Shown in pieces: positions 1-8,681 of a stretch of DNA of 13,944 bases. Positions within the stretch are counted from its first letter, which is position 1. Every line of letters begins with the position of its first letter. The notes beneath the pieces are model-generated. The model had not been told where the DNA came from, made no database searches, and saw only the letters and a list, made by a program, of their open reading frames with translations. The stretch is taken from the NCBI GenBank assembly GCA_964401685.1, contig CAYNZH010000047.1, forward strand, positions 1 to 13,944, written 5' to 3'. The stretch comes from DASRQK01 sp964401685. GTDB lineage: Bacteria; Bacteroidota; Bacteroidia; Sphingobacteriales; Sphingobacteriaceae. Both the position numbers and the translations under genes were made by a program.

Positions 1-2324
1 GCGATCCTCAAGACTATCCGGCTGCTATTGATCCGGTCGAAAGCGGCTTTGAGTCGTTGTTCTTCGATCTGCTGATTGAATACTTCTTCGTAGGCCTGTC
101 GGAGCAACAGATTCTGAGGGTCATGTTCCTCCAAAACCTGAAATATTATCCCTGATGATGCCTGGAGCGATTTATTGTTCTTTTGCTTGCCGAATACATT
201 TTGGACGACGAGTCCCGAAATGATAGCGATATCCCGGAATTTACGCTTCGCCATTTCCGTTGCGTTGATGCTATGGACGATATCGTCGATCAGATTGTCC
301 CTGGACAGTAGCTGTTTTAAAATGGCTTCGTCCAAGTGGATTTTGCTATCAGAAAAGAGTTCAAAGCCATAGTCGTTCATGGCAAGTGAAAAACTGAGCG
401 GATAGATGCGACTGAGTCTGAAAGCGATCAATGCGGCCATCACTTCGTGGATTTGCCTACCTTCAAAAGGATACATAAAAATATGTGAACCTTCGCGGGT
501 TTGTATGCTCTCGACGAGAAACTCATCTTCCTTTGGTATATGCGAATCTTCCATTTGCCTCGCGATCAGGGGGTAAAGAAAGCGGAGCTCTTTTTCTCTC
601 ACGCCCGGATCGATCGCTTCGCTCATTTTCTGCCGCAAAAAGTGGCTCAAATTTGCGCTCAACGGGAGCCTGCCTCCCAACCAGCTCGGAATGAAAGCCT
701 TTCCGGAGGCCCGCTTGACATAAGCCGTCATTTCCTTTACCCGTACCAGTTCCAAGACTCGGCCAGCCAGGACAAACTTGTTGCCGGGCTTCAGTTTGGA
801 GATGAAATTTTCTTCAACCGCGCCGATGTACCCGCCGGACAAAAATTTGATTCGCATCAACGCGTCGCTAACGATAACGCCCATATTCATGCGATGCATC
901 ATGGCTATGCGGCGTTTTTCAACGACATATAACCCCTCGGAATTTAGGACCAGTTTGTGGAAATCTTCATAGTTTTTACCTATTTTTCCTCCCGCTGTGA
1001 CGAAAAAGAGGCACCACTCCCATTCCTCTTGGGTCATATAGCTAAAAGCATGCGAGTTTTTCACCCAGCGATAGAGTTCCTCTTTATTAAAACCGCCGCC
1101 CAGAGCAATCGTAACCAAAAATTGCACGAGCACATCGAAGGTTTGCACCAGAGGTTCGCGGGGTTCTATGGTTTGATTCTTCACAGCCTCCTTGATGGCT
1201 GCGATTTCGACCAGCTCCAAGGAATGGGTCGGTACAAAATAGATGGTCGACGGCTCGTAGGGAGAATGCCCGCTGCGGCCTGCTCGCTGCATAAATCGGG
1301 CGACGCCTTTGCTGGAACCCACCTGTATCACGGTATCCACCGGCTTGAAATCCACGCCCAGATCGAGTGATGAGGTGGCAACGACCGCTTTCAACCGCCC
1401 TTCGCTCAGCGCTTCCTCTATCCATTCACGGATCGCGCCATCGATGGAACTGTGATGAAGGGCAATTTGTCCGGCAAAATCCGGATGCGCGTCCAGCAGG
1501 AGTTGATACCAGGTTTCGCTGTGACTTCGGGTATTGGTGAAAATCAGTGTAGACCGACTTTTCATGATAATAGGTACGACCTGGTCGACCAGTTTGCCAC
1601 CCAAATGCCCAGCCCAGGGCAGTGTTTCGACTTCTGGCGGAAAAATCGCGTGTATATTTAGCTTTTTCTTTTCCTGAGCAAGGATTTTGACAGTTTGCGG
1701 GTGATTGGGAAGGAGAACGTTCATCGCCTGCTCCAGATTGCCGATGGTGGCGGTGATCCCCCATATCCTGATATCGGGTTTCCTACCCAAAAGATATTGA
1801 AGGGCCAATTCGACCATCACCCCTCTTTTGGTACCCAGCATTTCGTGCCACTCGTCCATGGCGACGCATTTCAGGTTTTTGAAAAATCGCTCGCGCCCTT
1901 TCTGTGCGAGAAGAAGATGTAAACTTTCTGGGGTTGTGAGCAGAATGTCCGGCATTGCCTTGGTTTGTTGCTTTCTGGCTTGCAGGCTGGTGTCTCCATT
2001 TCGTACACCGACGGTCCAGTCGAGACCGATCTCCTGAATAGCCGTTTCCATGGCACGTCCCAAGTCTTTTGCCAAAGATCGCAACGGCGTAATCCACAGT
2101 AGTTTCAATCCTGGGGGGTACTTTTCGGGATGGTTCATAAAATCGATCAGCAGGGCCAGGAACACGGAAAAGGTTTTTCCATAGCCGGTTGGGGCGACCA
2201 CCATGCCACTATACCCTTTGGCAAAGCTTTCCCAGGTGTTTTTTTGAAAGGAGAACGGATCCTGATTTTTGGCGTTCATCCAGTTCACGATGATTTTATA
2301 ACCCTCTGATTGTTTGAAACCCAT
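1..2324 (-). CDS. Lhr-type DEXH-box helicase of the DNA-ligase-associated repair cassette (C-terminus off the left edge)
   Basis: This is a superfamily 2 ATP-dependent DNA helicase, probably a 3'-5' translocase unwinding damaged or intermediate DNA in the cytoplasm for the neighbouring ligase and exonuclease. One uninterrupted frame of 774 codons runs from ATG 2324 to the window edge. Visible motifs are Walker A APTGYGKT (44-51), DEWH box (157-160), motif III TAT (191-193), a motif V-like segment ending in SLDLGVDF, and motif VI QRAGRSGH (346-353). Beyond these lies the winged-helix and Lhr-core C-terminal region. From memory the ligase-associated DEXH helicases are about 800-840 residues, so only a few dozen are missing. 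Residue 48 of the P-loop is Tyr where Ser is more usual. The start lies 4 bases after the ligase stop, so the genes are almost certainly co-transcribed. Family assignment is very secure; the exact substrate is inferred. Confidence 0.95.
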   Translation of the reverse strand, partial: MGFKQSEGYKIIVNWMNAKNQDPFSFQKNTWESFAKGYSGMVVAPTGYGKTFSVFLALLIDFMNHPEKYPPGLKLLWITPLRSLAKDLGRAMETAIQEIGLDWTVGVRNGDTSLQARKQQTKAMPDILLTTPESLHLLLAQKGRERFFKNLKCVAMDEWHEMLGTKRGVMVELALQYLLGRKPDIRIWGITATIGNLEQAMNVLLPNHPQTVKILAQEKKKLNIHAIFPPEVETLPWAGHLGGKLVDQVVPIIMKSRSTLIFTNTRSHSETWYQLLLDAHPDFAGQIALHHSSIDGAIREWIEEALSEGRLKAVVATSSLDLGVDFKPVDTVIQVGSSKGVARFMQRAGRSGHSPYEPSTIYFVPTHSLELVEIAAIKEAVKNQTIEPREPLVQTFDVLVQFLVTIALGGGFNKEELYRWVKNSHAFSYMTQEEWEWCLFFVTAGGKIGKNYEDFHKLVLNSEGLYVVEKRRIAMMHRMNMGVIVSDALMRIKFLSGGYIGAVEENFISKLKPGNKFVLAGRVLELVRVKEMTAYVKRASGKAFIPSWLGGRLPLSANLSHFLRQKMSEAIDPGVREKELRFLYPLIARQMEDSHIPKEDEFLVESIQTREGSHIFMYPFEGRQIHEVMAALIAFRLSRIYPLSFSLAMNDYGFELFSDSKIHLDEAILKQLLSRDNLIDDIVHSINATEMAKRKFRDIAIISGLVVQNVFGKQKNNKSLQASSGIIFQVLEEHDPQNLLLRQAYEEVFNQQIEEQRLKAAFDRINSSRIVLRI

Positions 2325-2328
2325 GTTA

Positions 2329-3909
2329 TCAGCCAATTAGCTTTTTGATATCCTCAAGCTCGTCGATCTCTTCGACTGTCTTGTCTCTTCTCCATCTCTT
2401 GATACGCGGAAATCGCAATGCAACCCCCGATTTGTGCCGCGGACTGTATCCTATTCCTTCAAAGGCAATTTCAAAGACGAGTTCCGGCTTGACCGTTCGC
2501 ACCGGGCCAAATTTTTCAAGGGCATTTTTGGTTACAAATCGGCTCACTTCCTGTATTTCCTTGTCGGTCAGACCTGAATATGCCTTCGCAATACTGATCA
2601 ATTCGCCCTGATGGCGCACCGCAAACGTGTAATCCGTATAATGGCCACTTCTTCTGCCACTTCCTTTTTGGGCATAAATCAAGACGGCGTCAATGGTCAT
2701 CGGATCTACTTTCCATTTCCACCAGTCACCTTTTTTGCGGCCTGTATGATAGGGAGAATCCAGGTGCTTGAGCATCAGGCCTTCGCTTTGTTTCGCCCGT
2801 GCATCCTGCTGCACTCTGGATAGTGAGGCCCAGTCCTGTGCTTTTACCACCATTGAAAGGCGCAGACAATCCGAGCGGTTTGACGACAGCAGTGTTTCCA
2901 GTTTTTTCCGCCGGCTTTCAAGGGGTTTTCCTCGCCAGTCCTCTTGTTCCCACTCGAGCAGGTCGTACGCAAAAAATCCAACGGGCACTTCATCAAGCAG
3001 CTTTCGGCTGACATTTTTACGGTTGAGTCTTCTTTGCAATACGGAAAAATCCAGGATTTTCCCTTCTTTATAGGCCAAAATTTCCCCGTCGATAACAAAA
3101 TTGTCCGGAAGTTTCCGCGCGGCCGTTCCTAGTTCAGGAAATTGGTCTGTGACAAGCTCCTCTCCGCGCGACCAAATAAAGAGTTGATCTTGTCGCTTGA
3201 TGAGCTGTCCTCTGATGCCATCCCACTTGTACTCAGCTTGCCAGTGCGTGATGTCTCCCAGGCTTTCGGGCTCCTTTTCCAGCGCATAGGCCAGGCAAAA
3301 GGGATAGGGCTTGGAGAGCTGCGTATCGGTATAGGTTCCGTGAATGAGATCATCGAAGGCTATCTCCCCAATCTGCCAGTCGCCCATGATTGCATGGGCT
3401 ACCGCAGTGGACTCGAGGTCAAAATGCTTTGCAATGGCATTGATCATTCCCTGAGAGGAAATACCCAAGCGAAAGCTCCCGCCGAGGAGTTTGTTGAATA
3501 TAAATCTCTCGGTATGACCCAGACCGGACCACGCCTGCAGCACAAAATTTTTCTTGGCTTCATCGGACTGGTTTTCCAGCTGGATAATGTCCTGCATCCA
3601 GTGGGACAGACTTTTGTCGATTTTGTGGGTTGCCGGGGGCAAGATCAGTGAGATGGTCTCTGCCAGATCGCCCACCACGGCATATGATTCACGAAACAGC
3701 CATTCGGGTATTCCTGAAAGTTCCATGGCCCACGCGCTCATGAGCTTGGTCGGGACCCTCCTCTTTGGTCTTTTTCCCGTGAACAGCGCGAGTAGCCATA
3801 GTTTATCCTTGTCCTCTGCTGTGCCCAGAAAACTGCCGATCGCTTCTGATTTTACAGAGGTTTTGTTGGTGCTATCCAGCGCATGTACCAAAGTTGAGAA
3901 TTCTTTCAT
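2329..3909 (-). CDS. ATP-dependent DNA ligase (LigB-like, helicase/exonuclease-associated family)
   Basis: It seals nicks in duplex DNA through an enzyme-AMP intermediate and acts in repair, alongside the NAD-dependent replicative ligase expected elsewhere in a bacterium. From ATG 3909 it has 526 residues, the normal size. The N-terminal DNA-binding domain covers roughly 1-180, the adenylation domain about 200-400 and the OB-fold the remainder. Nucleotidyltransferase motifs are clear: motif I KWDGIR with adenylated Lys228, motif III VIDGEIL, motif IIIa FFAYDLLEW, motif IV EGLMLKH and motif V WWKWKVDP. A TTG two codons upstream (3915) overlaps the exonuclease stop and could serve as an alternative start. 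I prefer the ATG because it gives MKEFS, which resembles family starts. It sits 2 bases after the exonuclease gene and 4 bases before the helicase gene, a layout that suggests translational coupling. Confidence 0.96.
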   Translation of the reverse strand: MKEFSTLVHALDSTNKTSVKSEAIGSFLGTAEDKDKLWLLALFTGKRPKRRVPTKLMSAWAMELSGIPEWLFRESYAVVGDLAETISLILPPATHKIDKSLSHWMQDIIQLENQSDEAKKNFVLQAWSGLGHTERFIFNKLLGGSFRLGISSQGMINAIAKHFDLESTAVAHAIMGDWQIGEIAFDDLIHGTYTDTQLSKPYPFCLAYALEKEPESLGDITHWQAEYKWDGIRGQLIKRQDQLFIWSRGEELVTDQFPELGTAARKLPDNFVIDGEILAYKEGKILDFSVLQRRLNRKNVSRKLLDEVPVGFFAYDLLEWEQEDWRGKPLESRRKKLETLLSSNRSDCLRLSMVVKAQDWASLSRVQQDARAKQSEGLMLKHLDSPYHTGRKKGDWWKWKVDPMTIDAVLIYAQKGSGRRSGHYTDYTFAVRHQGELISIAKAYSGLTDKEIQEVSRFVTKNALEKFGPVRTVKPELVFEIAFEGIGYSPRHKSGVALRFPRIKRWRRDKTVEEIDELEDIKKLIG

Positions 3910-3911
3910 AT

Positions 3912-4913
3912 TCAATCTTCGGTTTTGGGGAGTAATTCGTCGACTTCACCATAGGCTGTTTTCAATTCTTGAGCGGGAATGCCGATTTCGTTTAAATACT
4001 TTGAAAAGGCCGCCGTATACCCGTGAGTAACGTAGACCTTTTCTGCTCCGGTCGCTCGGATCGCGCTTAGCAAGTCCGGCCAGTCAGCGTGATCGCTCAT
4101 CGCAAAACCTGCATCTGCAGACTGCCAACGCCTCGCCCCGCGCACGCGCATCCATCCAGAGCAGATGGCAATGACCCGCTGGGGTATCTTGCGTATGATG
4201 TTTGAGTCCAGTAAGGCCGGCGGGAGCAGGATGATTTTGCCTTGCAATTGCTTGGCACCTTGAGTGAAGTCGGCAACGCTATAGGCTGGAAGTTGCACCC
4301 CTGCTGCTTCGAAGGCGGCATTCAATCTACCTATGGAATAATGGACCACCACCTCGCCTACCCCCTCCAGCGCTTTCAGTATCCGCTGGGCCTTTCCCAG
4401 GGAGTAGCCAATCAAGACCGGCGTTTTTCCCTTCCGCTGATTATCCAGTACCCAGTCCTGTAACTGCTTATTTTGTTCCTCGATGGATGCCCAGTGATAC
4501 ACGGGAAGTCCAAACGTACTTTCAGTGACAAATTCATGGCACTTCACCGGTTCAAATGGAGCGCTCAGCCCGTCATCCTGCAGTTTATAATCGCCTGAAA
4601 TCACAACAATCCTCCCTTTATATTCCAGTCGGATCTGAGCCGAACCGATCACGTGGCCGGCAGGGTGAAAGGACACCTTGACACCGTTTATATTTAGAGA
4701 CTCCCCGTAGGCTACGCCCTGTATCTGGATGTCCTCCCCCAGTCGAGCTTTTAGGATCGGAAGGCTGTGTTCGTGGCTCAAGTACCTCTGCATGCCCTGG
4801 CGTGCATGATCTCCATGGGCATGGGTAATAAGGGCGCGGTCAACGGGCTTCCAGGGATCTATGTAAAATTGGCCCGGTTCGCAGTAAATCCCTTCGGGTT
4901 TGAATTTTAGCAT
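3912..4913 (-). CDS. Ligase-associated DNA damage response exonuclease (metallo-beta-lactamase / beta-CASP-like fold)
   Basis: This is a predicted metal-dependent nuclease that trims DNA ends before ligation. Characterised relatives from such clusters are manganese-dependent DNases; here the activity is inferred from family. The 333 residues match the family length. The metal site is visible as HAHGDH (H31, H33, D35, H36), then H87 in HPAGHVIGS and D108 in SGDYK. Other family hallmarks are TESTFG near 130-135, SDHADW in the second half and THGYTAAF near the C-terminus. There is no signal peptide, so it is cytoplasmic. It starts one base after the stop of the Rieske flavoprotein gene and its stop lies 2 bases before the ligase ATG. 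It is therefore the middle gene of a compact operon. Identification is secure; the polarity of digestion cannot be read from the sequence. Confidence 0.95.
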   Translation of the reverse strand: MLKFKPEGIYCEPGQFYIDPWKPVDRALITHAHGDHARQGMQRYLSHEHSLPILKARLGEDIQIQGVAYGESLNINGVKVSFHPAGHVIGSAQIRLEYKGRIVVISGDYKLQDDGLSAPFEPVKCHEFVTESTFGLPVYHWASIEEQNKQLQDWVLDNQRKGKTPVLIGYSLGKAQRILKALEGVGEVVVHYSIGRLNAAFEAAGVQLPAYSVADFTQGAKQLQGKIILLPPALLDSNIIRKIPQRVIAICSGWMRVRGARRWQSADAGFAMSDHADWPDLLSAIRATGAEKVYVTHGYTAAFSKYLNEIGIPAQELKTAYGEVDELLPKTED

Positions 4914-4914
4914 G

Positions 4915-6465
4915 TTATTTTATCAGTGAGATCTCCTGAAGATTTTTTCGGGGAGGACCGGTGATCACTGCGCCCTCAGGGTCATAGCGCCCCCCATGGC
5001 AGGGACAATCCCAACTTTTTTCGGCGTCGTTCCATGCGACGATGCAGCCTGCATGCGTGCAGACCGGACTTAAAGCGACCACTTTACCCGCTTCTGACTT
5101 ATAAACCGCCATTTTTTCGTTTTCGTAGTTGACTACCGCGCCGGTACCCGGTACCAGTTGGATCATAGATTCCAGATCCTCCGTGCGCAACCGGTCCGCG
5201 ACAAATCTATAGGCTACGTCCGCATTTTCCTTGACAAAATTCTTGAACGCGGCTACCAATTTTATGCGTTTAGGGGTGAAAAGTTCGGCGTGGGGGTTGT
5301 CTATTCCGAGAATGAGATCGTGCAGCAGCAAAGCTGAGTAAGTGCCGAAAAGTATGCCATTTCCGTTGAAACCGGTAGCGATATACGTCTGATCGTTGCT
5401 ACCGGGCATTTCACCGATATAAGGTAGTCCGTCTGCGGACTCATAAAATTGGGAGGACCATTTATAATCAATTGACTGGACGTTATAGTGCGCTCTCAGG
5501 TAGCTTTCAAGCGACCTGAAACTATCTTCAGGGTTTCCGTGCCCGGTTTTGTGATCCGCACCGCCCAATAGCAAGTATTTCCTGCCTTCTATCTCATGCG
5601 TTCTAAAATAATGATAAGGGTCTTGCATGTCGTAGGCCAGATCTTGTGGATACTGATCATCTGACGCAAGTCGGGCGGCCAGCACATAGCTTCTATAGGG
5701 TGCGCATCTGAGATGTATGATATTGATTCCCGGGGGGATATGTGTGGCATAGAGGATGGTTTTTGCTTTGATCTGCCCTTGGGTGGTTTCCATGTAGTGG
5801 ATATCGCCTTCTTTCTCAGAGGAAAGGGACTTTACCTGTTCCAGTATCACGCCTCCGGCATTTTGAAATGCTTTTGCCATTCCATCCAAATACTTTAGTG
5901 GATGAAACTGCGCTTGACGGCGGAAGTTCAATGCCTTTTTGAAAGAAAGTGGTACGGGAATGTGAGGCGCATCGATCACGTCAACTTCGGCACGAAGGGA
6001 CGCCTGAAATATCTTGTCCAACGTGGCTGCCTGTTGGTCGTTTTCGGCAAATAGGTAGCCGTCCTTGTATTGGAAATCGCAGTCAATCTGATATTTTTCT
6101 ACGTTGCGGGCGACCAGAGCGATTGCACTCTTGGACGCTTCAGCGACAAATTTCGCGCCTTGCTCGCCGAAGTCACTTTCTATTTGGTGATAGGGCGTGT
6201 CCAGCATCGTATTGAGGTGGGTTGTCGTGCCTCCAGTAGTGCCATAGCCGAGTGTTTTGGCTTCAATCAGCAGACAACGTTTCCCTGCCTCCTGTAGTTT
6301 TAGCGCTGAGGTCAACCCGGTGATACCGCCCCCTACGATCAGAACGTCCCATAGTTGATCGGCCGAGAAACGTCTAAGTTCTCCAGATTGGTCTATTTTT
6401 ATCCGATGCTCTTGCCAAAGACTCGGCAGCACACCGTCGCGTGTCGAAGTTTGTAGGTTCTCCAT
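4915..6465 (-). CDS. FAD-dependent oxidoreductase (DAO fold) with C-terminal Rieske [2Fe-2S] domain
   Basis: The protein is a two-domain redox enzyme of 516 residues. The N-terminal DAO-type flavin domain shows the dinucleotide motif GGGITG (45-50) followed by the ribose-binding acid E68 in LLIEAK. A further FAD-contact region with TGFNGNGILFG appears around residue 360. The last 50 residues form a Rieske domain with ligands C469, H471, C487 and H490. C474 and C489 are placed as the disulfide pair of bc1-type, higher-potential Rieske proteins (CTHxGC and CPCHG). The architecture matches the Bacillus YhfW-like group, whose substrate is not established; an amine or amino acid is plausible from the DAO fold. 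No signal peptide is seen, so it is probably cytosolic. The stop lies one base before the exonuclease ATG, tying it to the repair cassette. I see no TAnnTTTG promoter in the 66 bases upstream, so transcription may come from the GGT-like gene. Confidence 0.93.
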   Translation of the reverse strand: MENLQTSTRDGVLPSLWQEHRIKIDQSGELRRFSADQLWDVLIVGGGITGLTSALKLQEAGKRCLLIEAKTLGYGTTGGTTTHLNTMLDTPYHQIESDFGEQGAKFVAEASKSAIALVARNVEKYQIDCDFQYKDGYLFAENDQQAATLDKIFQASLRAEVDVIDAPHIPVPLSFKKALNFRRQAQFHPLKYLDGMAKAFQNAGGVILEQVKSLSSEKEGDIHYMETTQGQIKAKTILYATHIPPGINIIHLRCAPYRSYVLAARLASDDQYPQDLAYDMQDPYHYFRTHEIEGRKYLLLGGADHKTGHGNPEDSFRSLESYLRAHYNVQSIDYKWSSQFYESADGLPYIGEMPGSNDQTYIATGFNGNGILFGTYSALLLHDLILGIDNPHAELFTPKRIKLVAAFKNFVKENADVAYRFVADRLRTEDLESMIQLVPGTGAVVNYENEKMAVYKSEAGKVVALSPVCTHAGCIVAWNDAEKSWDCPCHGGRYDPEGAVITGPPRKNLQEISLIK

Positions 6466-6531
6466 AGTGCTTTTTTTATAAAAACAACAGGCTAACCCTT
6501 TTATTTGTTTTGCAGCAGGCGAAATGAATGC

Positions 6532-8457
6532 CTACCAACCTATGCCGTAATCTTCGCCATTATTGCTACTTCCTCCCCAAAGAGAACCGTGTTTGTGATC
6601 GAAAAATATCGCGTTGATAGGTCCACTTGTTCGGTTGCCTCTGCGCACCGTGTACCCCATCTCTTCTAGTTTGTCGATGATTTCCTGAGAAGTCGATCGA
6701 TTGACCAAGATGCTTCCAGGTCTTGGCATTCGATCCTTGAGCCGTGTGCCGCCCAGAGAAAGCCATAGCTGATTGCTATTGACATTTGCCGCTTCGGTCG
6801 CCTGCTGCACGGTCATCCCAAATTCGACCATATTGAGAAAAAATTGCAGCAGATTCTGTTCTTGCGTATCACCGCCCTGCACCGCAAAAGAGAGGTATGG
6901 TTTGCCGTCTTTCAGCGCCAAGGACGGTGTCAGCGTGACTCTGGGCCTCTTTCCCGGGGCGACCACATTGTACGGGTCTACGATAGAGTCCAATACGAAA
7001 CTTTGCATCCGTTGACTCAGACCGATTCCGGTGTTTCCCGCAATCACCGCCGGAAGCCAGCCTCCACTTGGCGTGACTGAAACCACCCAGCCCTCTGCAT
7101 CTGCCGCCTCGATCGTGGTGGTACCTCGCATGAGTCTGTCCTGGTACAGGCTATCCTGATCCAAAGACGCGATGGCATCGTGGCTAGGCATGAAATTTTC
7201 AAATTCGTCCAGGCCGGCAGTGTCCGAAAAGCGTTTCTCTCTTTCGGCAAGAAGGGTCAGGAATGGATTCTTCTCTCCTTGGTGAGGGTAAGGGTCACCG
7301 GGCTGGGGATAAGGATCGTTTTTGTCCCGATTGATGAGTTTCGCTCTTTCGCGCGCATATTCCTTGCTCAAAAGACCTCTAATCGGCGGTCTGGGCTGGA
7401 AGTAAGGATCTCCATAATAGAAATCTCTGTCGGCAAAGGCTAGATTCATGGTTTGATAAATGGTATGGATGTATTCGGCCGAATTATAGCCCATTCCCTT
7501 GAGATCGAAATTTTCCAGTATGTTTAGGGCCTGGAGCAAAGAGGGTCCCTGGGTCCACTCTTGTAGTTTAAAAACATCGATACCCTTGTAGGTGACCTTT
7601 AGCGGCTCTTCCTCTAGCGGTTGCCATTTGGCGAGGTCTTCCATGGTGAAAAGCCCGCCTTGCTCACGCGTACCCCGGACAATTTCTTCGGCGATATCAC
7701 CCGTGTAAAAGCGATCATATGCGGCCTTGATGGCCTCTTCCCTACTCTTTCCTTGGCGTAGCGCTTCCTGTTCGGCATCGATCATCTTTTGCAAGGTTTC
7801 CAGCAAGTCCTGCTGGACAAATATTTCACCTGCACTTGGGGCTTCCCGCTCACTACCCAAGTGGGGCAATAGCACCTTTTCGCTATAGGGCCATTGCTTG
7901 ATACGGTCCTTACCGCGCTCTATGCTATTCGCTGTTTGGGCATCTATCGGATATCCGGCGGCCATTTCCATTGCAGGTGCTAGAACTTCCTTGAGGCTCA
8001 GCGTGCCGTAGTTCGCCAGCATATAACACAAGCCACCTGGTGTGCCCGGAGTGACAGCCGCCAACGGACCGTATTCGGGAGGAAAACTATATCCCTGGCT
8101 TTTAAAGTACTCAGGTGTCGCACCTGTGGGAGCAACTCCTAAAGCATTGATTGCAATCACCTTTCCGTTTTTAGGGTTGTAGATGAGTGCCTGGGTTTCA
8201 CCTCCCCAGCTCAGTACATCCCACATCGTGCAAGTCGCAGCGAGCATCGCACAGGCCGCGTCTACCGCATTCCCGCCTTTTTGAAAAGTTATCGCTCCTG
8301 CTGTCGCTGCCAGGGGTTTGCCGGTTATCGCCATCCAGTGCTTCCCATGAAGCGGTGGTTTTTGGGTCGCTTGGCTATGGGATTTGAATGAAAAATGCAC
8401 GAATAGAAAGGCAATAAATAGGGCCTTTGGGATCACGTTTTGGGTATTCATCATCAT
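6532..8457 (-). CDS. Secreted gamma-glutamyltransferase-superfamily Ntn-hydrolase
   Basis: This is a self-cleaving N-terminal-nucleophile hydrolase proenzyme of 641 residues, exported by a Sec signal peptide (hydrophobic 12-23, likely cut near SHS-Q at 28-29). The family landmarks are GGNAVDAACA (61-70), TPGTPGG (136-142) and the autocleavage site TTTIEAAD, with T446 as inferred nucleophile and new N-terminus of the small subunit. The Gly pair GGD (528-530) would form the oxyanion region. Two features differ from classical GGT as I recall the E. coli enzyme. The Arg that binds the gamma-glutamyl carboxylate aligns with L106 (NALGVAP against DFREMAP). The paired Ser of PLSSMSP is replaced (PRVTLTP, 505-511). 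The substrate may therefore not be glutathione; oxamate-hydrolase-like or acylase-like activity is possible. Three consecutive ATGs (8457, 8454, 8451) leave the start uncertain by two codons. The next gene downstream is 66 bases away on the same strand. Confidence 0.9.
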   Translation of the reverse strand: MMMNTQNVIPKALFIAFLFVHFSFKSHSQATQKPPLHGKHWMAITGKPLAATAGAITFQKGGNAVDAACAMLAATCTMWDVLSWGGETQALIYNPKNGKVIAINALGVAPTGATPEYFKSQGYSFPPEYGPLAAVTPGTPGGLCYMLANYGTLSLKEVLAPAMEMAAGYPIDAQTANSIERGKDRIKQWPYSEKVLLPHLGSEREAPSAGEIFVQQDLLETLQKMIDAEQEALRQGKSREEAIKAAYDRFYTGDIAEEIVRGTREQGGLFTMEDLAKWQPLEEEPLKVTYKGIDVFKLQEWTQGPSLLQALNILENFDLKGMGYNSAEYIHTIYQTMNLAFADRDFYYGDPYFQPRPPIRGLLSKEYARERAKLINRDKNDPYPQPGDPYPHQGEKNPFLTLLAEREKRFSDTAGLDEFENFMPSHDAIASLDQDSLYQDRLMRGTTTIEAADAEGWVVSVTPSGGWLPAVIAGNTGIGLSQRMQSFVLDSIVDPYNVVAPGKRPRVTLTPSLALKDGKPYLSFAVQGGDTQEQNLLQFFLNMVEFGMTVQQATEAANVNSNQLWLSLGGTRLKDRMPRPGSILVNRSTSQEIIDKLEEMGYTVRRGNRTSGPINAIFFDHKHGSLWGGSSNNGEDYGIGW

Positions 8458-8510
8458 TTAGGGTTATTTCACCCTAAAGATAGGAGTTTTTCTGGCATTC
8501 TGCAAGCTCT

Positions 8511-8681
8511 TTATCCCCGTACGCGAGGATTTCTGCTTGTAATCACGCCCGGATGTCGTCTCATCCCTCTTACCGAAAATCTGTCAGGCAGTACCGTACT
8601 TTTAGGTTTGAAAACCTCAGTAACGTTAACGGCTTTAGATTCTTCATTGATTTTTGTGGTTTGTAGTTTTTGTTCGATCAT
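8511..8681 (-). CDS. Small ORF, 56 residues, unrecognised, upstream of the GGT-like gene
   Basis: The frame runs from ATG 8681 to TAA 8511 and ends 53 bases before the GGT-like start on the same strand. I do not recognise the protein. Its charge is strikingly partitioned. All five Lys (5, 10, 16, 25, 27) lie in the first half, together with most acids, while all seven Arg (34, 38, 41, 42, 50, 53, 55) lie in the second half, which includes RGMRRHPG and ends NPRVRG. There is no Cys, no membrane segment and no signal peptide, so it should be a soluble peptide with a basic, possibly nucleic-acid-binding tail. The opposite strand is also open over this span (8440-8700), but the encoded peptide there is Leu/Ser-rich and looks like a shadow. 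Without a homology search I hold this as a plausible but unproven gene. Confidence 0.5.
   Translation of the reverse strand: MIEQKLQTTKINEESKAVNVTEVFKPKSTVLPDRFSVRGMRRHPGVITSRNPRVRG

Noticed and set aside
501..932. Plus-strand open frame of 143 residues
   Set aside because: It lies wholly opposite the helicase gene and has no recognisable domain or promoter; antisense shadow.
1087..2097. Three minus-strand open frames of about 105-112 residues (1087-1425, 1426-1764, 1783-2097) that could suggest a broken gene
   Set aside because: They are in a different frame from the helicase, whose own frame is continuous from 2324 to the edge with all motifs in order. There is no frameshift.
3142..4030. 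Two plus-strand open frames (158-169 residues) opposite the ligase and exonuclease
   Set aside because: Composition and lack of motifs mark them as shadows of well-identified genes.
6466..6531. Possible terminator or promoter between the GGT-like and Rieske-FAD genes
   Set aside because: The repeated GCCTG is a direct, not inverted, repeat. No stable hairpin with a T-run and no TAnnTTTG match was found, so operon continuity remains open.
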